A stretch of 64,000 nt of DNA from the NCBI GenBank assembly GCA_014529385.2, contig CM043949.1, positions 114,643,477-114,707,476 on the forward strand, given 5' to 3'. The translations under genes and the position numbers were made by a program. Below the pieces are notes generated by a model that made no database searches, was not told the DNA's origin, and saw only the letters and a list, made by a program, of their open reading frames with translations. Position 1 is the first letter of the stretch, and the number at the start of each line of letters is the position of its first letter. Shown piece by piece: positions 10,496 through 21,455 of this stretch. The stretch is from Adiantum capillus-veneris (taxonomy: Eukaryota; Streptophyta; Polypodiopsida; Polypodiales; Pteridaceae).

Positions 10496-10675
10496 AGGAC
10501 TCCACATTGACTGTGTCATGGCTATGGAACTAGCAAATAATGATGTAGTGGATGATTAATTAAGTCCATGTATTAATTCATCGTAATAAGGCTGTTGTAG
10601 TTAATGTCGGTCACTTGCTTTTTTGAATGCTTTGTTAATGATATTTTTCTAGCATACATTGTAACACATTTTTTA

Positions 10676-10706
<31 letters not shown>

Positions 10707-11742
10707 GGCTTGTATGTTTGCAGACAAGGAGCAATAGCAAGGTGAGTTGAGGTGGGGTGGTCTTTGCAAAGGGATGAATTTTCTAGGATGTACCTGTGGA
10801 CGAGATGAGAGAGGACATGGATGGAAAAAGCATGCGCACAAAGAGAGAGGGGGGGGGGGGGGGGGCTCACAGAGGACTAATCTAATGTAGAGGGTTGGAA
10901 GGGAATTTAGGGTAGACAATTGGTGAAGGTGGCGAGCCAAGAAATCTCTGCTTCTGATGTGGAATTTTGGGGTGGGAGGGGGGGGGGGGGGGTGATAGAA
11001 CATTCCAAGAGAATCCTAAAATTTAATGGATTTCTTTTGAGGAGAGCCAGTAAGTAAGTATAATGTATAGAAATGCAATATTAGTGAATTTGGGAGTTTC
11101 TCAACTCCCACTTTCAAAAGGAGCTTAAGATTTGACCACATGACCAAATCTTAGCCAAAGTTTTGAGAGCATGGCTAAAAAATCCTTTTCAAGTACTACC
11201 TTGTGGAAGTCTTTGGTCTTCAAAAAGAGTTTGAGATTTGTCCGTATGGAAAAATTTTCACTTGACATTAGTGATTCCCAAATGGGCTCTAGAGTCTCAA
11301 ACTCTTTGATATGGTGTTTAGAGAGGATACAAAATGAAAGAACAATTTATTATATATTTTGTATTATATAAAGGAGAGATGTGGACGGGTATCAAAAGGG
11401 GTATATTATATTCATGTAAGGGTATATAAGAGGTTTATATTCGTGACAATGTTGAAGCTATCTATGCGGCAATCAGTAAGACAATTTGCATGGCAATTAT
11501 AAAAGCAATATACATGCCAATATAGAAGTTGTAGTCTCTCTCTTCCCCCACGTCTCTTCTCTCTACTCTTTCTCATCCTGAAGCGATTGTCATGCGCGGC
11601 AAATACCTCGGTCTCTTAATGTATGTCCATTCAAAAAATGAAAAAATTGGTGGGGTTGTGGCCACAAGCGTATTCTCATTGGTGTAGAGAGTATGAGAAG
11701 AGTATATTCCAAAAGCATCTTTGACCCTAAAGAGCCCTTTTG

Positions 11743-11763
11743 GGATCCATATTTTTCCTAATG
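11743..11763 (-). repeat. T3, isolated T-family terminus
   Basis: On the minus strand it reads CATTAGGAAAAATATGGATC followed by CCAAAAGGGCTC. This matches the T1 left end (CATTAGGAAAAATATGAACC, then a GGGCCC-TTTGGG region). The partner terminus was not found between 10496 and 11743, so this is a fragment or a copy with a decayed left end. Confidence 0.55.
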
Positions 11764-13097
11764 AAGAATTCTTCTTCCTTGTAAGAATACTTATTCTTCT
11801 TCTTCTCTTTCCTCAATTACCTACTAGCACTCTCCCCCTTTGAAGGTGTTTGAAGTCTTAGGATTGAGGCCATGAATCTTTCCATATTCATGGTCAGGTG
11901 GTTCGGTGCAGGCAACAAGAGAGGCGACCTCTAAACACCCCTCAAGGCTCCCGTGCTGCTCAATTGGTGTTGGGGCAACCACAAGCACAACACAACAACA
12001 AACCCATAGCCAAACCCAAACAAGATAGGGGCGCCACCTAGTTATGGGATGCGAACTAGGACGCAAGCTTGAATTCACCAAACCATATTGCACAAATGAA
12101 AGGACAAAGATTTGAACATTGAATCACACCTTTGATGCACCAAACCTCAATTATTGATGATGGAGTAACATATACAATAGTGGTTTTGAAATTTTGAACT
12201 CACACTTTCTCACTTGCAATGTGTAGCTTGAAAGCTTCTCTCACACCAAAAGTGAAGCTCACAAAGTGGTTGCTACGTCTAAGTCTCTCCTCACGCATAG
12301 AATGTTGGGGTGCTATGTGAGATATTGGGGATGATTTACAAGAAGGAGAGGGGCCTTAATGAGAGGTTGGAGACCTCTCATTAAGATGATTGGAAATCCT
12401 AATTGACAAGCTAACAAATCAGGATTATGATTTTTTCTAAATATCAAAATATTGCGGACCTTCTTTGTCTGCTTGACTCATGGATGTGGGCTCAAAAGAG
12501 AGAATTATTGATGGTAGATAAGGTGAAAGTAGAGTTTTAAGGAAGGAGAGAGAAAGAGAGTTACTATGCACATGTCTTGAGGTGAGGTGTCTTTTATGGT
12601 TAGGTCAATGGCTATTTTGTGTTAGTGTGTTAGTGGTCAGTGTTAGTAATCAACAAAAAGCTAATGACATATTTACAATGGGTAGAATGAGGTGGATGGT
12701 TGAAGTAATATGGTTGAAGTAAGATGGTTGAATGAAGTGAGTAAATTCTTGTGATGGTGAATCTTGAAGAAGTTTTGGACTTACTTATGTAGGTTCTCAA
12801 AATGATAGTCGATCCTCTTTTTATTTTTCTCTTCTTGCATTGTTATTGCCAAGGTTGAATCACCATGATGAAATGCTGGATGAGAATTTCCAATTAGCAA
12901 AGATTAAACATGGTTTTACATACTGAATTTTATGTATATAGAAGACGTAAAAGGATTTGTGACTTAGAGGTAATAGATAGAGGCATAGAGATGGTGTATG
13001 TACATGGAGAGCTCATATGAGAGCTATGGAAGTAAGAGGGGAGGTTGATGGTGAAGAGGGTGAAGGTGCAGGTTTGAGTGAGAAATTGAGAGGAATG

Positions 13098-13100
<3 letters not shown>

Positions 13101-13143
<43 letters not shown>
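13101..13143 (+). repeat. (GT)n microsatellite
   Basis: About 21 uninterrupted GT dinucleotides. Confidence 0.95.
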
Positions 13144-13145
<2 letters not shown>

Positions 13146-13494
13146 TAGGAAAGGAGGTGAGAGAAGACTATGGATTACTTTGTGAAAAAACTGGGCACAT
13201 TGAGGTCCACACAAAAAATCCTATCTCACCTATGGTAGCTTCAAAAATTATCAAAATTTTTGAGGTAATTATTTAGATCTTGGTCCACATTTTGTATCTT
13301 AAACACCACTTCAAATTTGAATTTGAGATGTATATAAAAAATCCCACCAAAAAACCTATTTTTCTTTACAAAAAGTCTTCAATGGCCCCCTTTTTGTTGA
13401 AATTGCATAAGGATCCAAAGGTGAGCCCTTCCTTGCATGAGATCATGACCTAATAGATTCTTAAAGGTTTGAAAATATGCATGGTTGTGGATTA

Positions 13495-13558
13495 TGTTGG
13501 GTTCAAGCCCCTATCGGTCATCCCGTGAAAACAAGTCTCAAGGCATGCAACTACTATA
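13495..13558 (+). repeat. GagB 5' LTR, left part
   Basis: It starts TGTTGGGTTCAAGCC and ends in the CTATA target of CopA-2. It matches 21195-21258. Confidence 0.9.
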
Positions 13559-13750
13559 TGAAGGAGTACGAGCGGAAGTGCGACGCGAGAGAGAGTGCGA
13601 GAAGAAGAGCACGACGATATGGTGAACTCGCTCTAATGTAATGTGTAGAGCATAGTGAGTTCTTATTAGGTTTTTACAACAGAATATGTGTACATACCTA
13701 CCGGCCCTCCCACTTACATGGGCGACCACATTGGGCTTTAAAGTCCAATG
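13559..13750 (-). repeat. CopA-2 3' LTR (192 bp)
   Basis: It aligns with 18893-19084 with several substitutions. The end facing the interior has lost the expected TGTTGGGG and instead forms an inverted repeat with the adjacent LTR bases (13726-13739 against 13740-13753, 14-bp arms, one mismatch). Confidence 0.85.
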
Positions 13751-13817
13751 TGGTAATTTAAGTATGAGAGAAGCTACTATACAAGCTAACATACAAGAGA
13801 TGTAGAGAAGTGATGTA

Positions 13818-14297
13818 CTACCCTACACCTAACTGCTTGCGAAAATGCTCAAAGCTCTCTAAGGGAAGTCCTTTTGTAAGTAGATCAACAAGATTTTCTA
13901 TGGTGTGAACTTTGACAACCTGAAGTTGCTTATCCTCGAGCATTTCCCTGATGAAATGATACTTCACATCCACATGCTTTGTCTTTGAGAGATAAACTGG
14001 ATTGTGAGCCAATTGTATAGCACTATGACTATCACAATATAACACAGGCATCTCTTCTTTGATTCCCAGATCTGTTACTAGTCGATTAAGCCAAATTGAT
14101 TCTTTGCATGCCTCTGATGCTGCAACATATTCAGCCTCTGTAGTAGACTGAGTAACACAATCTTGTAATCTAGAACGCCATGATACTGCTCCACCAGCCA
14201 ATGTAAAGACATACCCTGACGTAGAGCTTCGGTTGTGTAAGTCACCTGCATAATCTGAGTCTGTAAAACCCTTTACACTTAGCTCCTGACTCCCATA
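13818..14297 (-). pseudogene. pol: CopA-2 RNase H region
   Basis: It is in frame with RT but downstream of a TGA at 14298-14300. Motifs are TTEAEYVAASEA, LYCDSHSAIQLA, SKTKHVDVKYHFIRE and a C-terminal LPLESFEHFRKQL, typical of the copia RNase H domain that removes RNA from the hybrid. The frame ends at 13818. CopA-1 has Cys (TGC) where the stop lies. Confidence 0.85.
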
Positions 14298-15506
14298 TCA
14301 TATACGCATACTCTTTGTAGCTTTCAGGTATCTCAATATTCCTTTCACTGCCTCCCAATGTTTCTTGCCTGGGTTTGACATGTATCGACTTACTACTCCC
14401 ACTGCAAATGCAATGTTTGGGCGAGTAGCAATCATTGCATACATCAAACTACCCATTGCAGACGCATATGGAATCTTATCCATTTCAGCCTGTTCTTCCT
14501 CAGACACAGGACAATCTTGTTTGCTAAGTTTCACATATGGTGGCAATGGAACACTCAATGCCTTTCCCTTCTTCATATTGAAACGTTGCAAAACCTTGTC
14601 AATATACTCTGTTTGAGATAACCAAATCAACTTCTTTGATCTGTCTCTCTCAATGCGCATACCAAGGATATGACTTGCCTCACCCATGTCTTTCATGTCA
14701 AACGATTTTGCCATCTTTGACTTCAAAGCTGAAATTTCTTCCAAGTGCTTGCCAGCAATCAACATCTCATCCACATACAAAATAAGGATCAGCCAACTAC
14801 CATCCTTAGCCTTCTTTGTATATAGACAGTGATCGAACTCACTACGTTTGTAGCCTTGAGAAAGCATAAACTTGTGGAGTTTATGGTACCATGCCCTCGG
14901 TGATTGTTTTAAGCCATAAAGACTCTTTAACAACTGGCATACCCAATCTTCCTTGCCTTTCTCAACACACCCTTCTGGCTGCTGCATGTAAATTTCCACA
15001 TCTATATCACCATGCAAGAACGTTGTCTTGACATCCATTTGGTGCAACACCAAATCTAATATGGCAACCAATGCAAGAAAGCATCTCAATGTAGTCATCT
15101 TGACCACCGGAGAGAAGACTTCATCAAAGTCAATGCCTTGTTCTTGCTTAAAGCCCTTGGCAACAAGCCTTGCTTTGTACTTTGGCTGACTATCATGAGC
15201 GGTGATCTTATACCTGTAAACCCATTTACAAGGTAGAGCCTTTTTTCCCTGTGGTAATTTAACTAACTTCCATGTCTTGTTTTTATGCAGAGATGTCATC
15301 TCTGACTGCATGGCCAATTGCCAATTCCCGGAGTCCTTCATTTGCACTGCTTCCTTGTAATATGAAGGCTCATTGCAATCAGTCAACATGACATAGTTCA
15401 TAGATGGAACAAACCTATCAAGAGGTCGCGTGACATATCCGGATCTACGCACAATAGGTGGCTCAGGGTGAGTCACAACCTGTGGTTCCAATCTATCCTG
15501 TCCTTG
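14298..15506 (-). pseudogene. pol: CopA-2 reverse transcriptase
   Basis: It follows the shared UAG (15507-15509) in the same frame. It contains WVYRYKI, ARLVAKGF-QEQGIDFDEVFSPV, QMDVKTTFLHGD, LYGLKQSPRAWY and LILYVDEMLIAG. The last motif should read YVDD, and Asp to Glu at the second catalytic Asp would normally abolish polymerase activity. The rest of the connection region (DMKDMGEASHILGM, KIPYASAMGSLMYAM) is intact up to the TGA. Confidence 0.9.
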
Positions 15507-16592
15507 CTACTCTTGAGCCCTGACATTTTGTCTTGCACGTGCAGGTCCATCTTCTTGGAAGAAAACTCTTCTAATCTCCTTAACCCTCTCTGGTTTAGAA
15601 TGATATTTGGATTCATTAAAGTGAACATCATTGCTGCGGATAACCTTTCTGGATTCAGGATCCCAAAGTCTGTACCCCATCTCACCAGAATTACCATAGC
15701 CTAGAAAGATGCACTTTCTACTCTTTGGCTCAAGTTTGTTCCTAATTTCCTTTGGGACGTGAGTATATGCCTCACAGCCAAAGACTCTGAGATGCTTGTA
15801 TGAGGGCATTTTGCCTGACCATACCATCTCTGGAACTGAATCCTTCTGCAAAAACTTGCTAGGAGATCTATTTACAAGATGAACAGCTGTTGATACAGCT
15901 TTAGGCCAAAACCCATTTGGCAGCTGTGCATTAGACAACATACTTCTAACCTTCTCTTGTATGGTCCTATTCATCCTCTCAGCAACACCATTTTGAGGAG
16001 GATTGTAAGGAGCAGTATGTTCACGTTTTATACCTTTTGACTCACAAAAGTCCTGAAAGGCCTTTGAAACATATTCTCCACCATTGTCAGTGCATAAGCA
16101 TTTAAGCTTCTTGCCACTCTGATTCTCCACAAGTGTCACAAACGTTTTGAAAACACTAAACGCTTCATCCTTGTGCTTGAGAAAGTAAACCCATACTTTC
16201 CTCGAGTAATCATCTATAAATGTCATAAAGTAAGAAGCTCCCCCTAGAGATAGGCTAGGCATAGGTCCACACAAATCACTATGAACAAGTTCCAACTGTG
16301 TATCTCTTCTACTGCTTCTATGCTTATGTGGCTGTTGTGTTTGCTTACCATACAGACAATGTTCACAAAATTCAAAATCATTAAATGAAAATACAGGCAA
16401 ATAACCAGAACGAGACAAGATTTCCATTCCCTTCTTGGACATATGTCCTAATCGTCTATGCCACAAAGAAACGTTCGGCTGCTCGGTTACATTGATTACA
16501 TTTTTAGAGACATTTGATACATAGATCATGTAAAGTCCTCCAGACTTTACTCCATGTGCTACTGTCATAGAACCCTTGGATATCTTCCACAT
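15507..16592 (-). pseudogene. pol: CopA-2 integrase
   Basis: The 361-codon frame carries LWHRRLGHMSKKGMEIL and FCEHCLYGKQ (HHCC zinc site), HSDLCGP, CTDNGGEYV and NGVAERMN (DDE core), and the copia C-terminal GKMPSYKHLRVFGCEAY and KSRKCIFLGYG motifs. It ends RAQE-UAG exactly as in CopA-1. It is out of frame with the gag ORF because of upstream deletions, so it would not be made as part of the polyprotein. Confidence 0.9.
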
Positions 16593-16845
16593 GTTCTGTC
16601 CAAAAGTGGTGACGTAGCATCATCAAGTAAACATGTGCTGATCAAGCTCTTTGTAATTGTGGGAACATGTCTCACATTCTTCACCGTGAAAAAGAGCAAT
16701 TCTGAAACTTCAATTGAACATCTCCAACACCCAAGATCTCACATGTCTGCCCATTGCCTAGCCGAACATGATCTTTAGTGGTCACATAAGAAGTAAACCA
16801 CTCCTTGTTTGGAGACACATGAAGTGATGCCCCTGAGTCTATAAT
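16593..16845 (-). pseudogene. pol: CopA-2 protease region, frameshifted
   Basis: By alignment with CopA-1 this segment encodes the IIDSGASLH protease site and the LGNGQTCEILGVG stretch. A TAG replaces the Trp just before IIDSGAS. A 4-nt deletion (GTAGC-ATCATC) and a 1-nt deletion (GAAAAAGAGC-ATT region) break the frame. Confidence 0.8.
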
Positions 16846-17793
16846 CTAGTCACTCAGTGCATTTCCATCAGATGATGTAAGAAGAGCTGAGTCCATTGTA
16901 TTCTTCAAGAAGTAGATGTCTCCTGACACTAGACTGTCATCCTCTGCAACAGTGTTTGTCACATTTATTTCTTGAATCTTCACTGAGGACTTGTTCTTCT
17001 CACCATGGTATTCAGCTTTCTCTTTGCCTTTTTCTGCTTTCCATTCTCTGCAGTCTCTTTTCATGTGACCCTTCTTGCTACAATGGTAGCATTCTATGTC
17101 ACTCTTGCCTTTAGCACTGCGGGACTTGCTACGAGACTGATTCGTCTTTCCACCTTTGTACTTTTCTTTGGTCCTTCCCATGACAACTAAGGTTGTTCCT
17201 TTGCCTTTGTCCATTGTCTTTCTATTGGTTTCTTCAGTAAGCAGACTTCCTTCTACACCTGCTATGTTCAAACCATCTAGAGGTGCAGAATTACTCAAAG
17301 CTGTGCGAAAAGTGTCCCAACTTTCCGGCAATGTGATCAACAGGAACATAGCTCTAACAGATTCATCAAACTTGACACCTTGAGCTGACAACTGACTATA
17401 GATTGTGTTGAATTCATTCAGATGATTGGATATAGGTGTCCCTTCTTTCATCTTCAAGTCAACAAGCTTTTTAAGCCAATATACCTGTGAAGCTGCACTC
17501 TGATTCTCATAAAGATCACTCAGCTTTAACCATGCTTGAGAAGCCGACATCTCGTCTGCTACATTGAAGTAAACGCTTTCTGCCAAAGTCAGCATAATAT
17601 TAGAAAGTGCCAATTCATCCATTTGGTTCCATTCATCTTCGTCCATATCTTCTGGTTTTATCCCCTTGAGCTTTATAGGTTTTATCTGCCTCTTTTGTAC
17701 CAACACGTGCCAAAGCTGCTTCTTCCACAATGGGAAATTGGTTCCATCCAGCTTCTTGATATTGTAAAGAGCAGTGTCCTGTGATCCAGCCAT
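16846..17793 (-). pseudogene. gag: CopA-2 gag
   Basis: The 315-codon frame begins MAGSQDTALYNIKKLDG. It has the UBN2-type gag (LKLSDLYENQSAASQVYWLKK, HLNEFNTIYSQL) and a complete CX2CX4HX4C zinc knuckle (CYHCSKKGHMKRDC). It ends at a TAG where CopA-1 has Trp. The gag itself appears intact as a capsid protein; it is labelled pseudogene because the polyprotein cannot continue. Confidence 0.88.
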
Positions 17794-18878
17794 AGCTACG
17801 CTTCACAGTAGTTTACTTTCCTAGGAAAAACTCGGCAGAGTTTCCCCTGTAAACTGACCTCTGAACCAATATCCACCTGTGAAATGAACCAAGAAAGCTT
17901 CAGATTCTGCATAAATTTTGGCAGAGTCTCCTTTGTAAAATGGCTCTGGTGTACTCAAAAAAGAGACCAAAAAACAGCTCAAAAAACACTGTCTCTCTGA
18001 CACTGTAAGCTGCGGGTAAACCTGTCCTGCACCTGTACTGTCTCTCACTGTCCTGTCACTGTCCTGTAAGCATAGACTGCGACAATTCCTCAACGGCAGT
18101 AAAGCAAAGATGCAATCCCAACTGTCTAACTCACAGTCAATACATCCTAGCTGCCTATCTAAGGGTGCTCGAGGGATCGCTCCAAGACCTGTATCACCGA
18201 AAGGATCTCAACATTCGAGAATCCCCCAGCTCAATAAAACCTCACTCGACCCTCTACAAAGGCTGCAGTAAATCTGACAGTACATAGACTTCCCACAAAG
18301 TCATACATCCACAAATTTCCCATTGTATGCTATAACCGCTGCGGCGGTTGTTTGCTGCGTGACTCACAGCCAGCAAACCCTCAACAGACATACATCATCT
18401 CTGACAATACATCCCATGTGGAAGTACCTGCAATGTCAGGATGAAATCTGGAATATCAAGCAACAAACACAAGCTACCTGATGAACTAGTGGATGTCGCC
18501 TACAGTCTGTGTGTAGATGCGCCCGTGTCGTTTGTGAAACGCCTCCAAGAACCGTGAGCCATCCTTCGATGTGTAGACAGCCACAAATCAACACTCTGGG
18601 AGTGTCGATATCCTCAGCACCTGCAGTCGTAGGCCGAAAACCCCAAATTTGCAGAGTCGGATCTGCACCCGCCGAGACCACGTAGTCGAAAATGGCCTGC
18701 GCAGACCTTTGTCGAAGCCCAACGGTGACCGAGATGACCTCAGAATGAAATTTTGAGCACACCAAGCCCTTCGGGCTTACCCACAAGATTTGGGGCCGTG
18801 TCTTGTCCTGTCCAATTTCACTCCAATCTGAGCTGGTGACTCTAGCCTCCTGCAGTGCTGCTCCGAGCCTCGATCTGA
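17794..18878 (-). other. CopA-2 untranslated leader
   Basis: About 1.1 kb lies between the primer site and the gag ATG, colinear with the CopA-1 leader plus an extra segment near 18665-18800. Confidence 0.7.
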
Positions 18879-18890
18879 GCTCTGATACCA
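18879..18890 (-). promoter_or_regulatory. CopA-2 primer binding site
   Basis: The minus strand reads TGGTATCAGAGC next to the 5' LTR, complementary to initiator Met tRNA. Confidence 0.9.
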
Positions 18891-18892
18891 GT

Positions 18893-19084
18893 TGAAGGAG
18901 TACGACCGGAAGTGCGACGCGAGAGAGAGTGCGAGAAGAAGAGCACGACGATATGGTGAACTCGCTCTACTATAATGTGTAGAGCATAGTGAGTTCTTAT
19001 TAGGTTTTTACAAAAGAATATGTGTACATACCTAGCGGCCCGCCCACTTACCTGGGCGACCACATTGGGCTTTATACCCCAACA
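18893..19084 (-). repeat. CopA-2 5' LTR (192 bp)
   Basis: The minus strand starts TGTTGGGGTATAAAGCCC and ends CTCCTTCA. The TATAAAG near its start is a plausible promoter element. Confidence 0.92.
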
Positions 19085-19289
19085 CTATAGACCATCAGTT
19101 AGTTGAGTTTGCATGAGGAAAAGGTGTGGTTGATATCACCTTGCAAAAGCTATGTAAAGACCTCTTTTAATAGATTTAGTTATAGCGTGGCTTTTTACTG
19201 AAAACTGTGTCGATCACTTTCTCTCTCTTGTCCCTCTTCTTGCTCTGCACGCCCTACACCACCATGGCTCCCTAGCACGAGCTCCAACA
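19085..19289 (+). repeat. GagB 5' LTR, right part
   Basis: It begins with the duplicated CTATA, continues GACCATCAGTTAG and ends GCTCCAACA. It matches 21254-21455. Confidence 0.9.
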
Positions 19290-19291
19290 AC

Positions 19292-19303
19292 TGGTATGAG
19301 AGC
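19292..19303 (+). promoter_or_regulatory. GagB primer binding site
   Basis: TGGTATGAGAGC two bases after the LTR differs by one base from the initiator Met tRNA complement. Confidence 0.8.
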
Positions 19304-19878
19304 CATAAGAGCCTGTCCCGCGGCCTTGGCTCGACTCAAAGAAGTTTCCCTATCGGAACCGCTATCTACAAAGATGAAGGACCCGGAGTCGACCTGCTGC
19401 AAAACACACAGAGTTGGCATCATGGGGATTGCCCTGGCATGATGGGAATAATCCGACTGTTGAGCGACGTCCAAATCGGCATCGATAGCCTACTGCGAGC
19501 CAAAATACCTCACGCTGTCGTTTCTTGCGCCATCGCTGTAGAGCTGAGTTTATTTTTACTTATTTCACATTTCATTTCAATGGCCACCCAATTTGGTCTT
19601 GAGGCCTCATGCAAGCGGGCATTCCCACCACTGTGTACACTCTGATTTTGAGCCTTTCAAAAACACTGCTCTTGAAAGCGAGCCACTAATTCAAGAAGGC
19701 AAGGCGACATATTCCCTGCAATACTACAAGCTTATCAAAACATTGTAGGGAAATAATATTCAATCATGCATTTCAACATGCTATTGCAAGGCAAGCTTTC
19801 CAAAAGTTCGACTGCTCCAAATTGACTCAAATTAAATTCAATTATTGCCAGCATAAAGCTATCCTTTGCATATTGAAT

Positions 19879-20735
19879 ATGGCATCAAAAGTCGACAAGT
19901 TCAATGGATCTGACTTCCATACTTGGTAGATCAAAGTTAAAGGCTATTTGATGCGGAAAAACTTATGGAACGTGGTCAAGCCTCTCGCAGACGAGGAATC
20001 TGGAACATCCGTTGCAGTTACAAGAGCATTATCTGCTGAGCTACAAAGGAAAGACGAACACGCTTTTCGTATCATCCTAACCTCTTTAGAAGACGATACG
20101 CTTTTCGTATCATCCTAACCTCTTTAGAAGACAATTTTATTCATTATTTGGACGATGTTGATTCTTCAAGTGCTCCCTGGATAGAGTTAGAGAAGCTTTT
20201 CGGTGCCAAAGCTAAATATTCAAAAATGAGTTTAAAAATGGAATTATATTTCATCCGCATGCGTGAAGATGAAAACATTGCAGCTTTAGTCAATAGACTG
20301 AAGAGTATTAAAACTCAACTTGTTTATGTCGAAGCTTCAGTACCGAAAGAAGATCTCATAGCCATTTTGTTAAAAAGTTTGACTGACAAATTTCATCAAA
20401 TTGTTATTGTTTTAAAAGAGAAAGATCCTCTGCCCTCCTTGGATGGTATCATCAATTCATTGCAGGAAGAAGAACGCAGGGTACCTAGTACCAATAATTC
20501 TACTATTTTTTCCAGTGCATATACAGTCTCGAATGCCGTATCCCCCACGAGTTCTTCTGATACTTCCAGTAAATATGCAGTCACTAAATGTGATGCTACA
20601 GCAGCTTCATCCCGACCATTCAATGGAACCAGATCTTGTGCCATAATTTGTGTACTCAACAATCATCAGACGAAAGACTGTTTCAAGAAGAATCCTTGTG
20701 TTCACTGTGGTGAAAAAAAATCATCCGTCAAGTAA
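19879..20735 (+). pseudogene. gag: GagB gag remnant (UBN2-type)
   Basis: The ATG at 19879 opens MASKVDKFNGSDFHTW, a copia gag start. A TAG follows at once (19927-19929). The frame continues through WNVVKPL and AFRIILTSLEDD, is disrupted by a 38-bp tandem duplication (20060-20135), and resumes as an ORF from 20148 (WIELEKLFGAKAKYSKM, MREDENIAALVNRLK, QEEERRV). It ends with a degenerate knuckle (CVLNNHQTKDCFKKNPCVHC). There is no catalytic domain downstream. Confidence 0.8.
20060..20132 (+). repeat. 38-bp tandem duplication in GagB gag
   Basis: The 35-base stretch ACGCTTTTCG...AGAAGAC occurs at 20060-20094 and again at 20098-20132. The 38-bp period shifts the reading frame. Confidence 0.95.
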
Positions 20736-21184
20736 GTGATTTCAAAAGGGTAAAACTCAAATTCATGTGGTTGAGGGAGACACTGAATCTCCAATATATT
20801 CTGTTGATGAGGAAATTTATTAGATCAACTCTTTTCATGCTGTTTAGTCAAAATAAATTGTACAGGTTATAGACACAGCCACCACATATGAGTGGTAAGA
20901 CCTCCCAATTTTCAGTTTTTTTTCTCAAGTCCCATTTTTTGTCCCGCTTCTCATGAGGTTACTGGGTACACCATAAACCCAAGGTTTGGCAGTGAACCAA
21001 AAACTCCATTTTTGGTGGCTAGCTTTTTCTGACCTACACCCTATCTGTTCAAGGGGGGGTTACTGATCTAGCACCAGGTTATGGATACACCAGAAATCCT
21101 TGGTTGTGATAAAACCTAAAACTCACGGTTGACGAGTACACCAAAAACTCGAGGTATCATGAGTTGCTTGTCCAGTTCGGGCTT
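20736..21184 (+). other. GagB 3' interior, non-coding
   Basis: No pol motif is visible. It contains short imperfect repeats around AAAACTC and CACCAGAAA. Confidence 0.6.
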
Positions 21185-21194
21185 GAGGGGGGAT
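21185..21194 (+). promoter_or_regulatory. GagB polypurine tract
   Basis: GAGGGGGGAT directly precedes the TGTTGGG start of the 3' LTR, as expected for the plus-strand primer. Confidence 0.85.
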
Positions 21195-21455
21195 TGTTGG
21201 GTTCAAGCCCTTGTCGATCAGCCCGTGAGAACAAGTCTAAAGGCATGCAGCTATAGACCATCAGTTAGTTGAGTTTGCATGAGGAAAAGGTGTGGTTGAT
21301 ATCACCTTGCAAAAGCTATGTAAAGACCTCTTTTAATAGATTTAGTTGTAGCGTGTCTTTTTACTGAAAACTGTGTCGATCTCTTTCTCTCTCTCGTCCC
21401 TCTTCTTGCTCTACACGCCCTGCACCACCATGGCTCCCTGGCACGAGCTCCAACA
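21195..21455 (+). repeat. GagB 3' LTR (261 bp)
   Basis: It begins TGTTGGGTTCAAGCC and ends GAGCTCCAACA, and is followed by the GATTA target duplication. Confidence 0.92.

Larger units (their letters stand above)
10496..13494. other. Gene-poor interval with repeats and a T-family terminus
   Basis: Seen here: a (CT)n run at 10677-10702, G-runs at 10849-10865 and 10978-10992, a T-family end at 11743-11763, a 13-bp perfect inverted repeat (12355-12367 / 12373-12385) and a (GT)n run. No protein family could be recognised. Confidence 0.6.
13559..19084 (-). mobile_element. CopA-2, full-length but mutated Ty1/copia retrotransposon
   Basis: This 5.5-kb minus-strand element is flanked by perfect CTATA duplications (13554-13558 and 19085-19089). 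It has both LTRs, a primer site, gag, protease, integrase, RT and RNase H in the copia order. Lesions compared with CopA-1: TGG to TAG before the protease site (about 16846), 4-nt and 1-nt deletions between 16600 and 16720, the shared UAG before RT, the catalytic box YVDD changed to YVDE, and a TGA before RNase H (14298-14300). It is not functional as written. Confidence 0.93.
13495..21455 (+). mobile_element. GagB, gag-only LTR retrotransposon containing CopA-2
   Basis: It is bounded by perfect GATTA duplications (13490-13494 and 21456-21460). The 5' LTR is split by CopA-2 into 13495-13558 and 19085-19289. The 3' LTR is 21195-21455 (261 bp). A primer site (19292-19303) and a polypurine tract (21185-21194) are present. 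The 1.9-kb interior encodes only a copia-type gag remnant; no protease, integrase or polymerase was seen. This is the layout of a terminal-repeat-with-gag non-autonomous element that depends on another element's enzymes. Confidence 0.9.
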
